From Aquabacterium fontiphilum (lineage in GTDB: Bacteria > Pseudomonadota > Gammaproteobacteria > Burkholderiales > Burkholderiaceae_C): DNA of 64,000 nt. Positions 37,223 through 46,150 of this stretch are shown here, piece after piece. Below the pieces are notes generated by a model. That model did not search any database. It saw only the letters and a list, made by a program, of their open reading frames with translations, and was not told where the DNA came from. Where the stretch lies: positions 1-64,000 of the forward strand of contig NZ_JAAAPN010000010.1 of the NCBI RefSeq assembly GCF_009909205.1, read 5' to 3'. Each line of letters starts with the position of its first letter. Within the stretch, counting starts at the first letter, position 1. The translations under genes and the position numbers were made by a program.

Positions 37223-37921
37223 TCAATCGTCGCTGCCACCAAAGGCAGTGAACAGGTGCAGCAGCGACGTGAAGATGTTGTAGACGTCCAGATAGAGCGC
37301 CAGCGTGGCAGAGATGTAGTTGGTCTCGCCGCCGTCCAGGATGCGCTTGAGGTCATACAACAGGTAGGCCGAGAACACCACGGCCACCAGGGCCGAGATG
37401 GTCAGCGACAGCGCCGGGATCTGCAGGAAGATGTTGGCGACGATGGCAGCCAGGATGACCATCACCCCCATGAACAGGAACTTGCCCATGCTGGAGAGGT
37501 CGCGCTTGATGCTGCCCGCCAGCGCAGCCATGGACGCAAACACCACCGCCGTGGTGCCAAAAGCCAGACCGATGATCTGCGCACCGTTCGCCAGACCGGC
37601 GACGTAGCCAATCATGCGCGACAGCATCAGGCCCATGAAGAAGGTGAAGCCCAGCAGCAGCGCCACCCCCACGCCAGAGTTCTTGAACTTCTCAATGGCA
37701 AACATGAAGCCGAAGGCCACGGCCATGAACACCATGAAGCCCACCAGCGGCTTGCCTGCGAAGAAGGTGAAGCCCATGGCCATGCCCAGCCAGGCACCCG
37801 CCACGGTGGGCAACATCGACAGGGCCAGCAAGGCATAGGTGTTGCGCATCACGCGCTGGCGCGTCTCCGCGCCAACGGCCGCGCCGTACACCGCGTCTAC
37901 AGGTCGAATCGAACGGTCCAT
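37223..37921 (-). CDS. Bax inhibitor-1 / YccA family membrane protein
   Basis: A 232-residue protein with seven hydrophobic helices and the family signatures RNTYALLALSMLPTVAGA, the helix 6-7 region ALVAVVFSAYLLYDLKRIL and the terminal NYISATLALYLDVYNIF. The acidic residues in the last helices (YDL, YLD) are the ones implicated in pH-dependent Ca2+ leak in BI-1 homologues. YccA in E. coli modulates FtsH, but FtsH is not encoded here. Monocistronic, ending at a shared terminator with dnaB. Confidence 0.9.
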   Translation of the reverse strand: MDRSIRPVDAVYGAAVGAETRQRVMRNTYALLALSMLPTVAGAWLGMAMGFTFFAGKPLVGFMVFMAVAFGFMFAIEKFKNSGVGVALLLGFTFFMGLMLSRMIGYVAGLANGAQIIGLAFGTTAVVFASMAALAGSIKRDLSSMGKFLFMGVMVILAAIVANIFLQIPALSLTISALVAVVFSAYLLYDLKRILDGGETNYISATLALYLDVYNIFTSLLHLFTAFGGSDD

Positions 37922-38034
37922 ACATCCTCCTCAAGATGACGCCACGGGCGGACCCACGCCGCATCCGTGACAAAACATTGCACTGAATGCATTCTAGGGG
38001 AATCCGGGCGGCGCCACGGATGCCCCTGCCGGCT

Positions 38035-38292
38035 TCATTTTGTGAGGATGAGTTTGCCTTGGCGGGTCGTGCGCAACTGGTACTGGGCGCCCTGGTGCTC
38101 GATCCACACCACCGTCTCGCCACCAAACAGGTCTGCGCTCTGCCACACACGGTGGCCCGCAGGCGTCGCTTGCGAGGTCGTCACCTCGACCTGAGCACCG
38201 ATAGAGGGCACCCCGGGCGAACCGGGCACGCCTCCGCCTGCTGCCGCGAGTTCGGCAGACAAAGCGAGGACAGCTGGCATCTGAGAAGACAT
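38035..38292 (-). CDS. hemP: Hemin uptake protein HemP family
   Basis: An 85-residue protein with a 40-residue C-terminal HemP domain: VWQSADLFGG, IEHQGAQYQLRTTRQGKLILTK, the hallmark ending. The N-terminal part is low-complexity (AAAGGGVPGSPGVPS). HemP proteins are small, iron-regulated and implicated in regulating or supporting haem uptake. No haem receptor gene follows, so it is an orphan copy. A Fur-box-like sequence lies just upstream. Confidence 0.85.
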   Translation of the reverse strand: MSSQMPAVLALSAELAAAGGGVPGSPGVPSIGAQVEVTTSQATPAGHRVWQSADLFGGETVVWIEHQGAQYQLRTTRQGKLILTK

Positions 38293-38303
38293 GCCAACAT
38301 TAT

Positions 38304-38321
38304 AAATGCGAATGATTCTTA
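38304..38321 (-). promoter_or_regulatory. Fur-box-like operator of hemP
   Basis: On the minus strand, TAAGAATCATTCGCATTT resembles the iron-responsive Fur operator (inverted hexamers around AATCATT/ATGATT). It lies 12 bases before the hemP start, consistent with repression by Fur when iron is replete. Confidence 0.65.
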
Positions 38322-38338
38322 GATCAATCGCTGCGTGC

Positions 38339-39193
38339 TCACGCGCTGCTTGCCAGGCGCTGCCGCATGCTTTCGTACAAGCAGACCGCCGCTGCGGCGG
38401 CCACGTTCAGCGACTCTTCGCCACCCGGCTGCGGGATACGCACGGTCAGGCGGCACTGGGCCTGCAACGCGGCCGAGACCCCCTGCCCTTCGTGCCCCAA
38501 CACCCACGCGCAGGGGTCGGGCAGGTCGGCTTCTGGCAGCGAGGTGTCGGTGTGCGAACTGGTTCCGACCAGCGTCACGCGCAGGCATTCAGCCAACAGC
38601 TCGGTTGTGGCTTGCTCTACCAGATGGAGTGCGAAGTGCGCCCCCATGCCCGCGCGCAGCACCTTGGGCGACCAGAGCCCCGCCGTGCCCTTGATGGCCA
38701 CCACCTGCTCCACCCCCATGGCCGCGGCGCTGCGCAGGATGCTGCCGACGTTGCCAGCGTCCTGCACGCGGTCAAGTACCACGGTGCGGGCGACCGGGCG
38801 GATCGCGGCCGAGACGCCTTCGCCAGGCTGGGCCAGCACGAAACCCAGGCGCGCGGGTGACTCCAGGCCGGTGAAGTGCTTCCACAGGGCCTCGGGCACC
38901 ACGACCACGCGCTCGGCCTGCCGAGCCAGGGCAGACAGCTCACGCGCCATGCCGTCGGCCGGCGGCGCCACACCATGCTCGCCCGTCCAGGCGGTGTCGG
39001 CGATCACCGCATCGGTGGGCTGTACGCGGCGCTGTACGGCAGCCGCACACAGGTGGTCGCCCTCCAGCCACACGGCGCCCAGCTTGCGGTAGGCCACCGG
39101 GTCTTGGCCCAGGCGCCGCAGCCGCTGGATGAGCGGGTTGTCGCGCGAGGTGATGGACAGGACCTTGGGATGGCGGTCAGAGGCGGTCGACAT
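38339..39193 (-). CDS. TrmH/SpoU family rRNA or tRNA 2'-O-methyltransferase
   Basis: A 284-residue SPOUT methyltransferase. The N-terminal substrate-binding part reads LSITSRDNPLIQRLRRL and VWLEGDHLCAAAV. The knotted catalytic domain has VVLDRVQDAGNVGSILRSAAAMG, then VLGHEGQGVS and SLNVAAAAAVCLYE, the three SPOUT motifs. It belongs to the RlmB/TsnR-like group; the exact target nucleotide cannot be read from sequence. It is last in the lpx-rnhB run, 20 bases after rnhB. Confidence 0.88.
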   Translation of the reverse strand: MSTASDRHPKVLSITSRDNPLIQRLRRLGQDPVAYRKLGAVWLEGDHLCAAAVQRRVQPTDAVIADTAWTGEHGVAPPADGMARELSALARQAERVVVVPEALWKHFTGLESPARLGFVLAQPGEGVSAAIRPVARTVVLDRVQDAGNVGSILRSAAAMGVEQVVAIKGTAGLWSPKVLRAGMGAHFALHLVEQATTELLAECLRVTLVGTSSHTDTSLPEADLPDPCAWVLGHEGQGVSAALQAQCRLTVRIPQPGGEESLNVAAAAAVCLYESMRQRLASSA

Positions 39194-39213
39194 GGTGATT
39201 CTCGTCGGGTGGC

Positions 39214-39861
39214 TCAGCGGCCCAGAGTCAGGCTCGGGTCCGGGAGCAGGCCCAGCGCCACCTTGACCGGCGCAAAGCTGCGGCGGTGTGCCGGCGTCAC
39301 CCCGTGCCGCCGCAAGGCCGCGACATGTTCGGCAGTCGGGTAGCCTTTGTGGGCCTGAAAGCCGTGCAGCGGATAGCAGGCATGAAGCTCTTCGCAGAGC
39401 CGGTCGCGGTGTACCTTGGCGAGGATGGAGGCGGCCGAAATCGCCTGCACCTTGCTGTCGCCCTTGACCACCGCCTCGGCGGGCACCGTCAGCGTGGGCA
39501 CGCGGTTGCCGTCAACCTGCACCAGCGCGGGCCGCAGGCGCAGGCCTTCGACCGCGCGGCGCATGGCCAGCATGGTCGCGTGCAGGATGTTGAGTTGGTC
39601 GATTTCCTCGACACTGGCCTCAGCGATGCTGCAACACAGCGCCTTGGCGCGGATCTCGTCATACAGGCGATCGCGGGCGCGGGCGGTGAGCTTCTTCGAA
39701 TCGGCCAGGCCGGCAATCGGCTGCATGTCGTCCAGGATGACGGCCGCGGCCACCACCGGGCCGGCCAAGGGGCCACGCCCGGCCTCATCCACGCCAGCCA
39801 GCAGGCCCTGCGGCGCCACCGTCCACAGCAGGTCCAGCTGGCGGGGGCCGTCGGCCACCAT
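39214..39861 (-). CDS. rnhB: Ribonuclease HII
   Basis: A 215-residue enzyme that removes ribonucleotides from DNA. Metal-binding residues appear as Asp25-Glu26 in [21 protein letters not shown], the conserved Asp of LVQVDGNR, and the Asp of [23 protein letters not shown]. Start ATG 39861 is chosen for GAGGG upstream; a GTG at 39879 would overlap lpxB. Ten bases separate it from lpxB. Confidence 0.93.
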   Translation of the reverse strand: MVADGPRQLDLLWTVAPQGLLAGVDEAGRGPLAGPVVAAAVILDDMQPIAGLADSKKLTARARDRLYDEIRAKALCCSIAEASVEEIDQLNILHATMLAMRRAVEGLRLRPALVQVDGNRVPTLTVPAEAVVKGDSKVQAISAASILAKVHRDRLCEELHACYPLHGFQAHKGYPTAEHVAALRRHGVTPAHRRSFAPVKVALGLLPDPSLTLGR

Positions 39862-39871
39862 GGGCGAGCCC

Positions 39872-41020
39872 TCAGCCACCGATGACTTTCGCGATCGCAT
39901 CGCTGGCCATGCGGGCCGTGTCGCACCGCAGTGTCTGGTGAAGCGCGTCGAAGCGCCTGGCCACGCTTGCGCAGCGGCCTGGATCGTCCAGCCAGGCCAG
40001 CACATCGTCGGCCAGTTGCCGTGGGTTGGCATCGTCCTGAAGCCGCTCGGGCACCACGAACTCGCGCAGCAGGATGTTGGGCAAGCCCACCCATGGGAGG
40101 TAGCCCATGCGCTTCATGATGGGCCAGCTCAGCGCCGACAGCTTGTAGGCAATGACCATGGGCCGCTTGAACAGCGCGGCCTCGAGGGTGGCCGTGCCGC
40201 TGGCGATCAACGTGACGTCACAGGCGGCGAGTGCCTCGTGCGAACGCCCGTCGGTGAGCAGGATGGGCGCATTCGGCGCATGCGCGCGTACCAGCGGCTC
40301 GATCATCGGACGCAGGCCTGGCGCCACCGGCAACACGAAACGCAGCGCCGGCCGCTCCCGCGCCAGCAGGGCCACGGCCTCCAGAAAGGCCGGCGCGATG
40401 AAGCGGATCTCGCCACGCCGGCTGCCGGGCAGCACGGCCACCACCTGCGCGTCAGGCGCCAGGCCCAGCGCCTGGCGAGCGGCCGTGCGAGGCACCTCCA
40501 GCGGGATGGTATCGGCCAGCGGATGGCCCACGAACGTGGCGTCGATGCCATGGTCGTGATAGAGCGCCGGCTCGAATGGAAACAGGCACAGCATGTGATC
40601 CACCGAGCGGTGGATCTTGTGGATGCGCCCGCCCCGCCACGCCCAGATCGACGGGCTGACGAAGTGAACCGTCTTGATGCCCTGGGTCTTCAGGCGGGCC
40701 TCCAGGCCGAGGTTGAAGTCAGGTGCGTCGACGCCGACGAACACGTCCGGCCGATCGGCCAGCAGCCGGTCGCCCAGCCGCTGGCGGATGGTCCAGATCT
40801 CGCGAAAACGTCGCAACAGCTCCAGGTTGAAGCCATGCACGGCCAGCTTGTCGCACGGCCACCAGGCCTCGAAACCGCCCGCGACCATGCGCGGCCCGCC
40901 GATGCCCATGCTGCGCATGGCTGGCCAGCGCGCCTGCATGCCGCCCATCAACAGGCTGGCCAGCAGGTCGCCGGAGGTCTCGCCGGCCACCATGGCCACA
41001 CGGGGCGCGTCACGCTGCAT
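39872..41020 (-). CDS. lpxB: Lipid-A-disaccharide synthase
   Basis: A 382-residue glycosyltransferase that joins UDP-diacylglucosamine to lipid X in lipid A synthesis at the inner membrane. [16 protein letters not shown] at the start, [31 protein letters not shown]-type block (here [15 protein letters not shown]), VGHPLAD and [10 protein letters not shown] are family signatures. [15 protein letters not shown] with LPNILL covers the acceptor region. Thirteenth base after lpxA; typical lpxD-fabZ-lpxA-lpxB order. Confidence 0.96.
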   Translation of the reverse strand: MQRDAPRVAMVAGETSGDLLASLLMGGMQARWPAMRSMGIGGPRMVAGGFEAWWPCDKLAVHGFNLELLRRFREIWTIRQRLGDRLLADRPDVFVGVDAPDFNLGLEARLKTQGIKTVHFVSPSIWAWRGGRIHKIHRSVDHMLCLFPFEPALYHDHGIDATFVGHPLADTIPLEVPRTAARQALGLAPDAQVVAVLPGSRRGEIRFIAPAFLEAVALLARERPALRFVLPVAPGLRPMIEPLVRAHAPNAPILLTDGRSHEALAACDVTLIASGTATLEAALFKRPMVIAYKLSALSWPIMKRMGYLPWVGLPNILLREFVVPERLQDDANPRQLADDVLAWLDDPGRCASVARRFDALHQTLRCDTARMASDAIAKVIGG

Positions 41021-41032
41021 CGGGCTCGGACC

Positions 41033-41821
41033 TCAGCGGACGATGCCGCGCTGGGCATCCTCCAAAAAGCCCAGCATCAGATCGATCTCGCCTTCTGCCT
41101 CCGGGGTCTGCCCCTTGAGCGCGGCGATTTCCTGACGCGCGGCCTCCAGCGTCAGCCCCTTGCGATACAGCAGCTTGTACATCTGCTTGAGTACCGACAG
41201 TCGCTCGGGCGAGAAACCCCGGCGACGCGGGCCCTCTTGATGAACGTTCTGCGCTTCAGCCGGGTTGCCGGCGGCCATCACGAACGGTGGCAGGTCTTGC
41301 GACAGGCGGGTCTGGAAGCCGCACATCGCGAAGTCGCCGATGCGAACGAACTGGTGTACACCGCTCATGCCGCCGATCAGGGTGTGGTTGCCCACCAGCA
41401 CATGACCGGCAAACTGCACGCCGTTGGCAATCACGTTGTCGTCGCCGATGATGCAGTCGTGGGCCACGTGTACATAGGCCATGATCCAGTTGCCGTTGCC
41501 CACCTGCGTGATGCCCTTGTCCTGCACCGTGCCGGTGTTGAAGGTGGTGAACTCACGGATGGTGTTGCCGTCGCCGATGACCAGCTGCGTGGGCTCGCCC
41601 TTGTACTTCTTGTCCTGCGGGTCAGCGCCCAGCGAGGCAAACTGGTAGATGCGGTTGTTGGCACCGATCGTGGTGTGGCCCTCGATCGTGCAATGTGAGC
41701 CCACGGTCGTGCCCTCGCCGATGCGGACATTCGGCCCGATCGTCGTGAAGGCGCCGACCGTGACCGACTCGTGCAACTGGGCCTGCGGGTCGACAATGGC
41801 GGTGGGATGGATCTGTGCCAT
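41033..41821 (-). CDS. lpxA: UDP-N-acetylglucosamine acyltransferase
   Basis: A 262-residue left-handed beta-helix acyltransferase catalysing the first step of lipid A synthesis. Hexapeptide repeats begin at IHPTAIVDPQAQLHESVTVG and continue through IGEGTTVGSHCTIEG. The catalytic-His region reads YVHVAHDCIIGDDNVIANG. The C-terminal helices (GFSPERLSVLKQMYKLLY) are typical. Start ATG 41821 lies 4 bases after fabZ. Confidence 0.96.
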   Translation of the reverse strand: MAQIHPTAIVDPQAQLHESVTVGAFTTIGPNVRIGEGTTVGSHCTIEGHTTIGANNRIYQFASLGADPQDKKYKGEPTQLVIGDGNTIREFTTFNTGTVQDKGITQVGNGNWIMAYVHVAHDCIIGDDNVIANGVQFAGHVLVGNHTLIGGMSGVHQFVRIGDFAMCGFQTRLSQDLPPFVMAAGNPAEAQNVHQEGPRRRGFSPERLSVLKQMYKLLYRKGLTLEAARQEIAALKGQTPEAEGEIDLMLGFLEDAQRGIVR

Positions 41822-41825
41822 GGGC

Positions 41826-42263
41826 TCAGCTGACCTTGCGCACCGTGCACATGAGCTGGGCCGACACCGCCAGCTCTTCGCCCACATAGGCTTGTGCGTT
41901 GAATTTGTAGATGCCGCCCTTGTTGCGGTCCATCTGGACATCCAGGAAGAGCTGGTCGCCCGGCTCGACCGGCCGCTTGAAGCGCGCGCCGTCAATGCCG
42001 ACGAAATAGTAGACCGAGTTTTCGTCCACGCCCTTGCCCATGGACTCGAAGGCCAGCAGCGCCGCTGTCTGGGCCAGGGCTTCGAGCATGAGCACGCCGG
42101 GCATCACCGGACGATTCGGGAAATGCCCCTGAAAGAACGGCTCGTTGATGGTGACGTTCTTCAGCGCACGGATGCGCACGTCGGGCTCCACCTCGAGCAC
42201 GCGGTCGACCAGCAGAAAGGGATAACGGTGGGGCAGCTTGGCCAGGATCTTGTGGATGTCCAT
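41826..42263 (-). CDS. fabZ: 3-hydroxyacyl-ACP dehydratase FabZ
   Basis: A 145-residue hot-dog-fold dehydratase of fatty-acid elongation. The active-site His47 lies in [11 protein letters not shown] and Glu61 in [21 protein letters not shown] opens the family's conserved region. It balances fatty-acid and lipid A synthesis, hence its place between lpxD and lpxA. The ATG shares one base with the lpxD stop (TAATG). Confidence 0.96.
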   Translation of the reverse strand: MDIHKILAKLPHRYPFLLVDRVLEVEPDVRIRALKNVTINEPFFQGHFPNRPVMPGVLMLEALAQTAALLAFESMGKGVDENSVYYFVGIDGARFKRPVEPGDQLFLDVQMDRNKGGIYKFNAQAYVGEELAVSAQLMCTVRKVS

Positions 42264-43327
42264 TACTTCTTCACTTCTTTCTCGAGGGCCCGGATGCGGT
42301 CGCGCAGCGCATGCAGCTGGCGCAGGGTGGCCGCATTCTTTTCCCAGGAAGCGTTGTCATCGAACGGGAAGGCCCCGCTGTAATGCCCCGGCTTGAGCAC
42401 GGAGCGTGAAATCAAGGTGCCGGACGACACATGCACATGGTCGGCCAGCGTCAGATGGCCCAGGATCATGCCCGCGCCGCCCACCGTGCAGTGCTTGCCG
42501 ATGCGGGCGCTGCCCGCCACACCCACGCAGCCGGCCATGGCCGTATGCGCGCCGATGTGCACGTTGTGCGCGATCTGGACCAGGTTGTCGAGCTTGACGC
42601 CGTCTTCGATGACGGTGTCATCGAGCGCACCCCGATCGACACAGGTGTTCGCGCCCAACTCCACATCGTTGCCAATGCGCACGGCGCCCAACTGCTCGAT
42701 CTTGACCCAGGTGCCCTGCTGCGGCGCGAAACCGAAGCCGTCCGCGCCGATGACCACCCCACTGTGAAAGATGCAGCGCTGTCCGACTGTGCAGTCAAAC
42801 CCCACGGTGACGTGGGCGGCCAGTCGCGTGCCCTCACCCAGGCGGGCCCGGGCGCCCACCACACAATGCGGGCCGACGACAACGTCGTCTTCGAGGATGG
42901 CGCCGGCCTCGATCACGGCGAGTGGGCCGATGCTCACGCCCTGCCCCAGCACGGCGGTCGGGTCGACCACGGCAGATGGGTGCACGCCCGGTTCAGGGCG
43001 CGGCCGCAAGCGGGCGGCCCACCACTGCGTCAGGCGGGCGAAGTACAGATAGGGGTCATCGGTGACGATGACCGCGCCGCGCGCGGCCGCCTCGTCCTGC
43101 GTGGCAGGCGAGACAATGACGCAGCCGGCCTGCGTGGTGGCCAGCTGAGCCCGGTAACGCGGGTTGGACAGGAAGGCAATATCCTGCGCCGAGGCGGTCT
43201 CGAGCGGCGCAATGGCCGAGATGGCCACGGCCGGATCGCCCAGCAACGTGCCACCCAGCGCCGAGACCAGCTCACCCAGCGTGGCGCCGACGCCGGGGGC
43301 GCCCGCCCGCTGCGCTGCGGCGCTCAC
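42263..43327 (-). CDS. lpxD: UDP-3-O-(3-hydroxyacyl)glucosamine N-acyltransferase
   Basis: A 354-residue beta-helix acyltransferase that adds the N-linked acyl chain in lipid A synthesis. It has an N-terminal uridine-binding domain ([22 protein letters not shown]) and many hexapeptide repeats ([20 protein letters not shown]). The catalytic-His region reads [19 protein letters not shown]. The C-terminal helix ([20 protein letters not shown]) is as expected. It overlaps ompH by four bases and fabZ by one. Confidence 0.96.
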   Translation of the reverse strand: MSAAAQRAGAPGVGATLGELVSALGGTLLGDPAVAISAIAPLETASAQDIAFLSNPRYRAQLATTQAGCVIVSPATQDEAAARGAVIVTDDPYLYFARLTQWWAARLRPRPEPGVHPSAVVDPTAVLGQGVSIGPLAVIEAGAILEDDVVVGPHCVVGARARLGEGTRLAAHVTVGFDCTVGQRCIFHSGVVIGADGFGFAPQQGTWVKIEQLGAVRIGNDVELGANTCVDRGALDDTVIEDGVKLDNLVQIAHNVHIGAHTAMAGCVGVAGSARIGKHCTVGGAGMILGHLTLADHVHVSSGTLISRSVLKPGHYSGAFPFDDNASWEKNAATLRQLHALRDRIRALEKEVKK

Positions 43328-43833
43328 TTGGCCGGCGCGGCGTTCATGGCCCGGATCACCTTGTCGGTGATGTCCACGCGGGGGCCGGCAAACACCGCTT
43401 CCTGCAGGATGAGGTCGTACTTCTCCTGGTCGAAGATCTGGCGCACGACCACATTGGCGCGGTCGATCAAGGCGGCGAGTTCCTCGTTCTTGCGCTGGTT
43501 CATGTACTCCTGCGACTCACGGCGCTTGCGCTGCAGCTCGCGCCCCTGCTCGACCAGCTCGCGCTGCCGACGCAGACGTTCGGATTCGCTGAGTGTGGGC
43601 GCGTCTTTCTCGAACCTGTCGGAAACCGTCTTCAGCCGTGCTTCGGCGTCGACCAGTTCCTTGTCACGCCGCAGGAACTCACTTTCGAGCTTGGCATGCG
43701 CTGCCTTGGCCGGCCCGGCATCACGCAGCACGCGGTCCAGGTTCACGTAGCCGATCTTGAGCTCCTGGCCCTGAGCCGTCGCAACGGTCAGCGCCAGGGC
43801 CACCGCGGCCAGGGTCTTGAATGGAGCACGCAT
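43324..43833 (-). CDS. skp: OmpH/Skp family periplasmic chaperone
   Basis: A 169-residue protein with a signal peptide (residues 1-23, ATAQGQ) and long Lys/Glu/Arg-rich helices. These form the prefoldin-like tentacles of Skp, which hold unfolded outer-membrane proteins. [16 protein letters not shown] opens the mature domain. It lies directly after bamA in the transcript, 2 bases away, the usual arrangement. Confidence 0.92.
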   Translation of the reverse strand: MRAPFKTLAAVALALTVATAQGQELKIGYVNLDRVLRDAGPAKAAHAKLESEFLRRDKELVDAEARLKTVSDRFEKDAPTLSESERLRRQRELVEQGRELQRKRRESQEYMNQRKNEELAALIDRANVVVRQIFDQEKYDLILQEAVFAGPRVDITDKVIRAMNAAPAK

Positions 43834-43835
43834 GG

Positions 43836-46139
43836 TCAGAACACGGAGCCGATCTGGAACTGGAGTCGTTGGATTCTATCCTGATCGAAATAGCGCACCG
43901 GCTTGCCGAAGCTCAGCTTGAGCGGCCCCACGGGCGAGATCCAGCTGATGCCCACCCCGACGGACGCCCGCAACTCGCTGAGGCTGACGGACTCCTTTTC
44001 GCCCCAGACGTTCCCCGCATCGAAATAGGAGAACAGGCGCAGCGTGCGGTCGTTGCCAGCACCAGGGAACGGGATGTACAGCTCGGTGTTGAAGTTCATG
44101 CGCTTGGCGCCACCGACGTACGCACCTTCGATGTCCACCGGCCCCAGCGTGCTCTGCTCGAAGCCCCGCACCGAGCCCAGACCACCGCCGTAGAAGTTCT
44201 TGAAGACCGGGTAAGGCTTGCCCGAGAAGCCCTTGCCATAGCCGAGCTCAGCGTTGAAACCGAGCGTGTAGCGGTTGGTCAGCGGCACATACTGCTGGAA
44301 CTGGTAATCGGCACGGCCATAACGGGTGTCGCCCAACATGCCCAACTCGAGGTTGACGCGCTGATACCGCCCTTGCGTCGGTGCGATCAGGCTGTCGCGG
44401 CCATCGCGCGCCCAGCCAACCGTCAGCGGCACCGACAGACTGCGGTCGCCGAAGATCTGGCGGTGTTCCTGATAGCTCACGGGCAGGCCCGTGGAACCCT
44501 TGATGGCGGTCTGCTCGATACCCAGACCGAAGAAGACGGTGTCGAATTCGGTGAACGGCACACCGAAACGCAACGCCGCGCCCGGCGTGGTGATTTCGTA
44601 GTCGCCACCTTGCGTGTTCAGCGGCCGAGAGGTGCGGTAGAACACATCGACGGCGCGCGAGACGCCGTCATCGGTGAAGTACGGGTCGACCGTGCTCAGC
44701 ACAATGGTGCGGTTGTACTTCGAGGTGTTCAGGTCGATGCCGAGGTAGTTGCCGGTGCCGAAGACGTTGTCTTGCTTGACCGAGGCAGTCAGCGTGAACT
44801 TCTCAGCGCTGGAGAAACCCGCGCCCAGCATCAGGTTGCCGGTGGGCTTTTCTTCGACGGTCACGGTCAGGTCCACCTGGTCGACCGTGCCCGGCACTTC
44901 AGCGGTGTCCACCGACACCTGCTTGAAGTAGCCCAGTCGGTCGACGCGATCACGCGAGAGCTTGATCTTCTGGCCGTCGTACCAGGCCGATTCGAACTGC
45001 CGGAACTCGCGGCGGATGACCTCGTCGCGCGTGCGCGAGTTGCCCGCCACGTTGATGCGGCGCACATAAACACGGCGCTGCGGCTGGGCCACGAGTACGG
45101 CCACAGCCTGCCCTTTCTCGCGGTTCAGCTCGGGGCGGAACTCGACACGCGCAAACGCGTAGCCAAAGGCCGCAAAGCGGTCGGTGAAGGCGCGAATCGT
45201 GCTGGCCACCTCGTCGGCGCGGTAGGCCTCGCCCGGGCGGATGTTGACCAGTTGACGGAACTGGTCTTCCTTGCCGAGGTAATCGCCTTCCAGCCGCACA
45301 CCGGTCACGATGTAGCGCGGGCCCTCGTTGACCTGAATGGCAATCGAGATGTCCTGCTTGTCAGGCGAGATGGCCACCTGGGCCGACTCGATGCGGAACT
45401 CCAGGTAACCGCGATTGAGGTAGTAGGAGCGGATGGCCTCCAGATCGGCATTGAGCTTGGAGCGGGCGTACTGGTCGGACTTGGTGTACCAGGTCAGCCA
45501 TCCGCCTGTGGTCAGGTCCATCTGGGCCAACAGCGTGCTTTCAGAGAACGCCTTGTTGCCGGTGATGCGGATGCTGCGGATCTTGGTGATCTCACCCTCA
45601 TTGACCGTGAAGGTGACGTTGACGCGGTTGCGTTCGGCCGGCGTGATGGTGGTGACCACCTCGACGCCGTACAGGCTGCGGGTCAGGTACTGGCGCTTGA
45701 GCTCTTGCTCGGCGCGGTCAGCCAGCGCGCGGTCAAAGGGCTGGCCCTCGCCAATGCCCACGTCCTTCAGCGCCTTGATCAGCGCTTCCTTGTCGAACTC
45801 ACGGGTGCCGACAAATTCCACGCGCGAGATGACAGGCCGCTCTTCCACGACCAGCACGACGACATTGCCGTCGATCTGAATGCGCACGTCCTTGAACAAC
45901 CCGGTTGCAAACAAAGCCCGCAAGGCCGCGGCGCCCTTGTCGTCAGTGTAGGTGTCGCCCACGCGGAAAGGCAGCGACGCAAACACCGTCCCGGCATCGG
46001 TGCGCTGCAGACCTTCGACCCGGATATCCCGCAGCACAAAAGGCTCGACAGCGAACGCGGCGCTGAACAACGTGGAAGAAAGAACGGCCGCGATCAACTT
46101 GGGCCGGAACGGCCCCGCGAACAGGGAAGACTTAGGCAT
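43836..46139 (-). CDS. bamA: Outer membrane protein assembly factor BamA
   Basis: A 767-residue Omp85 protein. The signal peptide ends FSAAFA. Five POTRA domains follow (first: FVLRDIRVEGLQRTDAGTVF) and a C-terminal 16-strand barrel. The L6 loop carries the conserved VRGF-type element (SVRGFEQSTLGPVD). The last residues, LQFQIGSVF, end in Phe. It inserts beta-barrel proteins into the outer membrane. Start ATG 46139 is the one that gives a signal peptide; the frame stays open upstream through the rseP region. Between rseP and skp. Confidence 0.97.
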   Translation of the reverse strand: MPKSSLFAGPFRPKLIAAVLSSTLFSAAFAVEPFVLRDIRVEGLQRTDAGTVFASLPFRVGDTYTDDKGAAALRALFATGLFKDVRIQIDGNVVVLVVEERPVISRVEFVGTREFDKEALIKALKDVGIGEGQPFDRALADRAEQELKRQYLTRSLYGVEVVTTITPAERNRVNVTFTVNEGEITKIRSIRITGNKAFSESTLLAQMDLTTGGWLTWYTKSDQYARSKLNADLEAIRSYYLNRGYLEFRIESAQVAISPDKQDISIAIQVNEGPRYIVTGVRLEGDYLGKEDQFRQLVNIRPGEAYRADEVASTIRAFTDRFAAFGYAFARVEFRPELNREKGQAVAVLVAQPQRRVYVRRINVAGNSRTRDEVIRREFRQFESAWYDGQKIKLSRDRVDRLGYFKQVSVDTAEVPGTVDQVDLTVTVEEKPTGNLMLGAGFSSAEKFTLTASVKQDNVFGTGNYLGIDLNTSKYNRTIVLSTVDPYFTDDGVSRAVDVFYRTSRPLNTQGGDYEITTPGAALRFGVPFTEFDTVFFGLGIEQTAIKGSTGLPVSYQEHRQIFGDRSLSVPLTVGWARDGRDSLIAPTQGRYQRVNLELGMLGDTRYGRADYQFQQYVPLTNRYTLGFNAELGYGKGFSGKPYPVFKNFYGGGLGSVRGFEQSTLGPVDIEGAYVGGAKRMNFNTELYIPFPGAGNDRTLRLFSYFDAGNVWGEKESVSLSELRASVGVGISWISPVGPLKLSFGKPVRYFDQDRIQRLQFQIGSVF

Positions 46140-46150
46140 GCGCAGACAAA

